Assembly (NCBI RefSeq): GCF_009498035.1
Contig: NZ_CP034550.1
Coordinates: 3,286,001-3,350,000 of the forward strand
DNA length: 64,000 nt
Direction: 5' to 3'
From: Saccharothrix syringae
Lineage (GTDB): Bacteria; Actinomycetota; Actinomycetes; Mycobacteriales; Pseudonocardiaceae
This document shows, in pieces, positions 61,598 to 64,000 of the stretch. Within the stretch, counting starts at the first letter, position 1; the number at the start of each line of letters is the position of its first letter. A model generated the notes under the pieces. The model saw only the letters and a program-made list of their open reading frames with translations, searched no databases and had not been told where the DNA came from. A program made the position numbers and the translations under genes.

Positions 61598-61789
61598 CAA
61601 CCCCGGAGGTGGGTGGCGGCCGACGTGCCCGCCGGTGGCGATGTCACGCGTCCGACGCACCGGCCACCGGGGCCACTGGCCGTCCGGGCAACACCACCGG
61701 CACGTCCGCGCACCGGGGACCGGCGTCCACAGCGGACGATCACGGCCCGCTGCTACTACTGGGGTACGTAAGCGAACCCAGGAGTCCCG

Positions 61790-63679
61790 GTGCGCGAACT
61801 GCTCCAGCAAGACCGGCTACGCGCCGGCGACGAGGTCCTCTCCCCGTCCGGACGCCACGCCCTGCACTACGACGCCCGCGGTGCCGCCGTGCTGACCGAC
61901 CGGCAGCGGGCCGAGGTCCGGTGGCGGTCGGAACCGGGGCGGTTGTTCCTCGACGGCGACGGCGTGCTGCGCGTCGAGGACGGCACCGGGGGGCCGGTCC
62001 GGTCCACGGGCCTGGCGTGCCCCGGCGCGGAAGTGCTCGTGGTCACCGACGACGGCGACCTGGAACTGCTCAGCGGCGAACGCGTGCGCCTGCTCAACTC
62101 CCGGCTCGGACCGGTCGGGGTGACCGCGGTGGCCGGTGCCGCGCCCGCCGCCGCCATCACCGCCGACCGGTACCTGTTCAGGCAGGGCGAGCACCGGCAG
62201 GTGGTCGCCCGGACGCCCGACGGGTCGCTGCGGGTGACCACCGACGAGCCGGGGAGCTGGAGCTTCACCCTGCCCGCGCGGCTGGCCCGCTGGCTGGAGC
62301 AGGACGGCACGGTGCTGACCTGGCGCATCCTGCCCAACGGCGAGCGGTTGGCCTGGACGTTGTGCCTGGTGGACGCCTCCGGTGACCTGCGGTGGCGGGA
62401 GAACCCGCGGCAGGCGCACGCGTACCCGCCCCCCGCGCGCCCGCACGCGCACGGCGGGCCGGAGCTGCCGCGCGGGGGGCGGCTGCGCCACCAGTCGCTG
62501 ACGTCGCCGGGCGGGTCCCGCACCCTGGTCCACGAGGACGACGGCAACCTGGTCCTCTACGCGAACCCGAGCGGGCGCGCCCTGTGGTCGACCGGGACGT
62601 GGTGGGCCGGTGACGGCTGGGTCGACCTCACCGACGCGGGGGATCTCGTGGTGCGCAACTCCTGCGGCGCACCCGTGTGGCGAGCGGGCGCGCGGGACGG
62701 GCAGCGGCTGCGGGTGGGCGACGACGGCGGCGTGGCGCTGCTGGACGCGCTCGGTCGGGAGGTGTGGGGCGTGCGCGCCGGATCCGCCGACGCCGTCCCC
62801 TTCCCGCACGTCGGACGCGGCCCGGCCCTGCGGCGCGGGCAGAGCCTGGGGAACCACTCGCTCACCTCCGCCGACGGCGGCACGGTGCTGGTGTGCCAGG
62901 CCGGGCGGCGGCTGGTGCTGTTCGGGCCCGGCGGGCAGCGCCTGTGGGAGCGCTACCTGTGGGAGACCGACCGGGCCCACCTCGCGCTGGACGACGACGG
63001 CGTGCTGCGGCTGCGGGCCCGCGACGGCAGCGCGGTGGCCCGCCTGGCCGGTCCGGCGGACGAACTGGTCGTCCTGCCCGGTGAGGCGGTGTTGCGGTGC
63101 GCCGACGGGACGGTGGTGTGGCGCACCGGGCGCCCGCCTCGCGACTACACGTCGTGGCTGAGCGCGCTCGTGCACGACGGCGCCTACTGCGCGACCGTCG
63201 TCCACGACATCGACCCCGACGAGGCGCTGCGCAGGCTGGGTGCCCGTCCCGGCGGCATCGCCACCGGCACGTGGAGCGAGCTGAGGAAGCGGGTCGACCC
63301 GGACAGCGGCGTCGCCGTGGCGGCGTTCACCCTCGGCTGGCACACCTTGCTGGTGCAGGCCGGTTCCCGGCTCGCGCCACCCCGCCCGAACCTGTCCGCG
63401 GGCACGTTCGCCGTCACCTGCTGCCGCGAGGCGGGCGCCGACCCCGCGTTCCTGGTGTTCCGGGACGGCGCCGTGGTGGCCGACCACCGCGGCGGTGACC
63501 CGGGTGACCGGCCCCGCGCCCCCGAGGTGCGCCGGGCACTGGCCGCGATGGGGGTCGACAGCCCCGCGCGGGCGGCGGTCGAGCGGGACCTGGAACTGCT
63601 CTGCCGCACCGCCGAGGTCCACCCCACGCCCCTGGACGTGGTCAGGCCCGCCCGCATCGCGGTCATCGGGCGCGGATGA
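61790..63679 (+). CDS. Bulb-lectin repeat protein with C-terminal unknown domain
   Basis: 629 residues from GTG 61790 after CCAGGAG. Residues about 20-450 hold several bulb-type (mannose-binding-like) repeats: examples are HEDDGNLVLYANPSGRALW, LTDAGDLVVRNSCGAPVW and LDDDGVLRLRARDGSAV. The strict QxDxNxVxY sugar-binding signature is altered in most copies, so sugar binding is uncertain. Residues 455-620 (YTSWLSALVHDGAYCATVVH and onwards) look like the actinobacterial DUF6461-type domain, which is recalled, not confirmed. No signal peptide is visible at the start. It may be a cytoplasmic or surface binding protein. The gap of 226 bases to the DAHP-like gene leaves the link open. Confidence 0.65.
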   Translation: MRELLQQDRLRAGDEVLSPSGRHALHYDARGAAVLTDRQRAEVRWRSEPGRLFLDGDGVLRVEDGTGGPVRSTGLACPGAEVLVVTDDGDLELLSGERVRLLNSRLGPVGVTAVAGAAPAAAITADRYLFRQGEHRQVVARTPDGSLRVTTDEPGSWSFTLPARLARWLEQDGTVLTWRILPNGERLAWTLCLVDASGDLRWRENPRQAHAYPPPARPHAHGGPELPRGGRLRHQSLTSPGGSRTLVHEDDGNLVLYANPSGRALWSTGTWWAGDGWVDLTDAGDLVVRNSCGAPVWRAGARDGQRLRVGDDGGVALLDALGREVWGVRAGSADAVPFPHVGRGPALRRGQSLGNHSLTSADGGTVLVCQAGRRLVLFGPGGQRLWERYLWETDRAHLALDDDGVLRLRARDGSAVARLAGPADELVVLPGEAVLRCADGTVVWRTGRPPRDYTSWLSALVHDGAYCATVVHDIDPDEALRRLGARPGGIATGTWSELRKRVDPDSGVAVAAFTLGWHTLLVQAGSRLAPPRPNLSAGTFAVTCCREAGADPAFLVFRDGAVVADHRGGDPGDRPRAPEVRRALAAMGVDSPARAAVERDLELLCRTAEVHPTPLDVVRPARIAVIGRG

Positions 63680-64000
63680 GCGCCCGGCCGAGCGCGGTGC
63701 TCGCCGGCGCGCGGGAGGCCGGGTGCCGACCGGGCTCCCGACGCGCGGCTCCACCGCCCCGGCACGGCGGGGGCGGTCGGTGGTGCCCGTGGTCGGTGGT
63801 CCCCGCGGTCGACCGGTCCCCGCCGCGGCGCGCGGTGGTGGTCGGGAACCGGGCCACCCGGTCCGGCGGTGCCGCCGCCGGTCCGACAACGGTGGCGTTC
63901 GGGCAGAGTTGGCACCCCCGACGGGCACACCCGACCGGTGCGGTGCTCACCGGCGCGGTGGTGATCCCTACCTTCGACTGAAGTCCTCGCGCCTTACCAC
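63680..64000. other. Right end, no gene supported
   Basis: About 320 bases. A frame begins at 63676 (ATG overlapping the lectin's stop), but its Arg/Pro/Gly-rich translation matches nothing. Confidence 0.5.

Noticed and set aside
63676..63981. Gene overlapping the lectin stop
   Set aside because: Arg/Pro/Gly-rich translation and no ribosome site beyond the overlapping ATG.

Overview
The window is very GC-rich actinobacterial DNA (most codons end in G or C, many GTG starts, good AGGAG-type ribosome sites). The gene content (type VII secretion, AfsR-like SARP, CGNR zinc finger, multicopper oxidase, bulb-lectin protein) suggests a filamentous actinomycete, probably Pseudonocardiales (Saccharothrix/Actinosynnema/Lentzea-like). 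That placement is inference from style and content, not from a marker gene.

Region 1 (1-11408) is the distal part of a type VII (ESX) secretion locus. It holds EccD, EccB, an 875-residue protein with a degenerate ADP-ribosyltransferase-like C-terminus, an EccA-type ATPase fused to a beta-helix, an SseB-like T7SS-associated protein, a YbaB/EbfC-like protein and an EspC/WXG-type small protein. EccC, EccE and mycosin are not in the window and may lie upstream.

Region 2 (11490-44651) is one uninterrupted 33.2-kb gene for an 11,053-residue protein, over half the window. It has a CpnT-like WXG100 N-terminal domain, as expected for an ESX substrate. After it come proline-rich repeats, three metzincin-type zinc protease domains (HExxHxxGxxD), five repeats of an unknown beta-rich unit, a long coiled coil, a TcdA/TcdB-like DXD glycosyltransferase, and more than thirty copies of one alpha/beta module that I read as a caspase-like (clan CD) fold. 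Twelve copies carry a catalytic-looking site: five long units have a His-Cys pair exactly 55 residues apart, and seven short units have an LSC cysteine, of which six keep the His. I read this as a giant, possibly self-processing, multi-effector T7SS substrate. It is the most remarkable thing here. A LuxR-type regulator and a 62-codon ORF follow.

Region 3 (46068-55238) looks like a redox/phenolic-stress island: multicopper oxidase and membrane cupredoxin, quinone oxidoreductase, a small secreted protein, an SRPBCC protein, a TetR regulator, a DHA2 exporter and a carotenoid/stilbene oxygenase. Five similar 18-bp palindromic sites lie in front of the cupredoxin operon, the SRPBCC gene, tetR itself and the exporter-oxygenase operon. 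This suggests one TetR regulon. The tetR promoter is probably leaderless.

Region 4 (55239-64000) has a perfect 44-bp palindrome, a frameshifted CGNR zinc-finger pseudogene, a small unknown gene, a large SARP/AAA/TPR regulator read leftward, a DAHP-synthase-like protein that has lost its key active-site residues, and a bulb-lectin repeat protein. Long reverse-strand open frames across regions 1-2 are GC-codon mirrors and were ignored.
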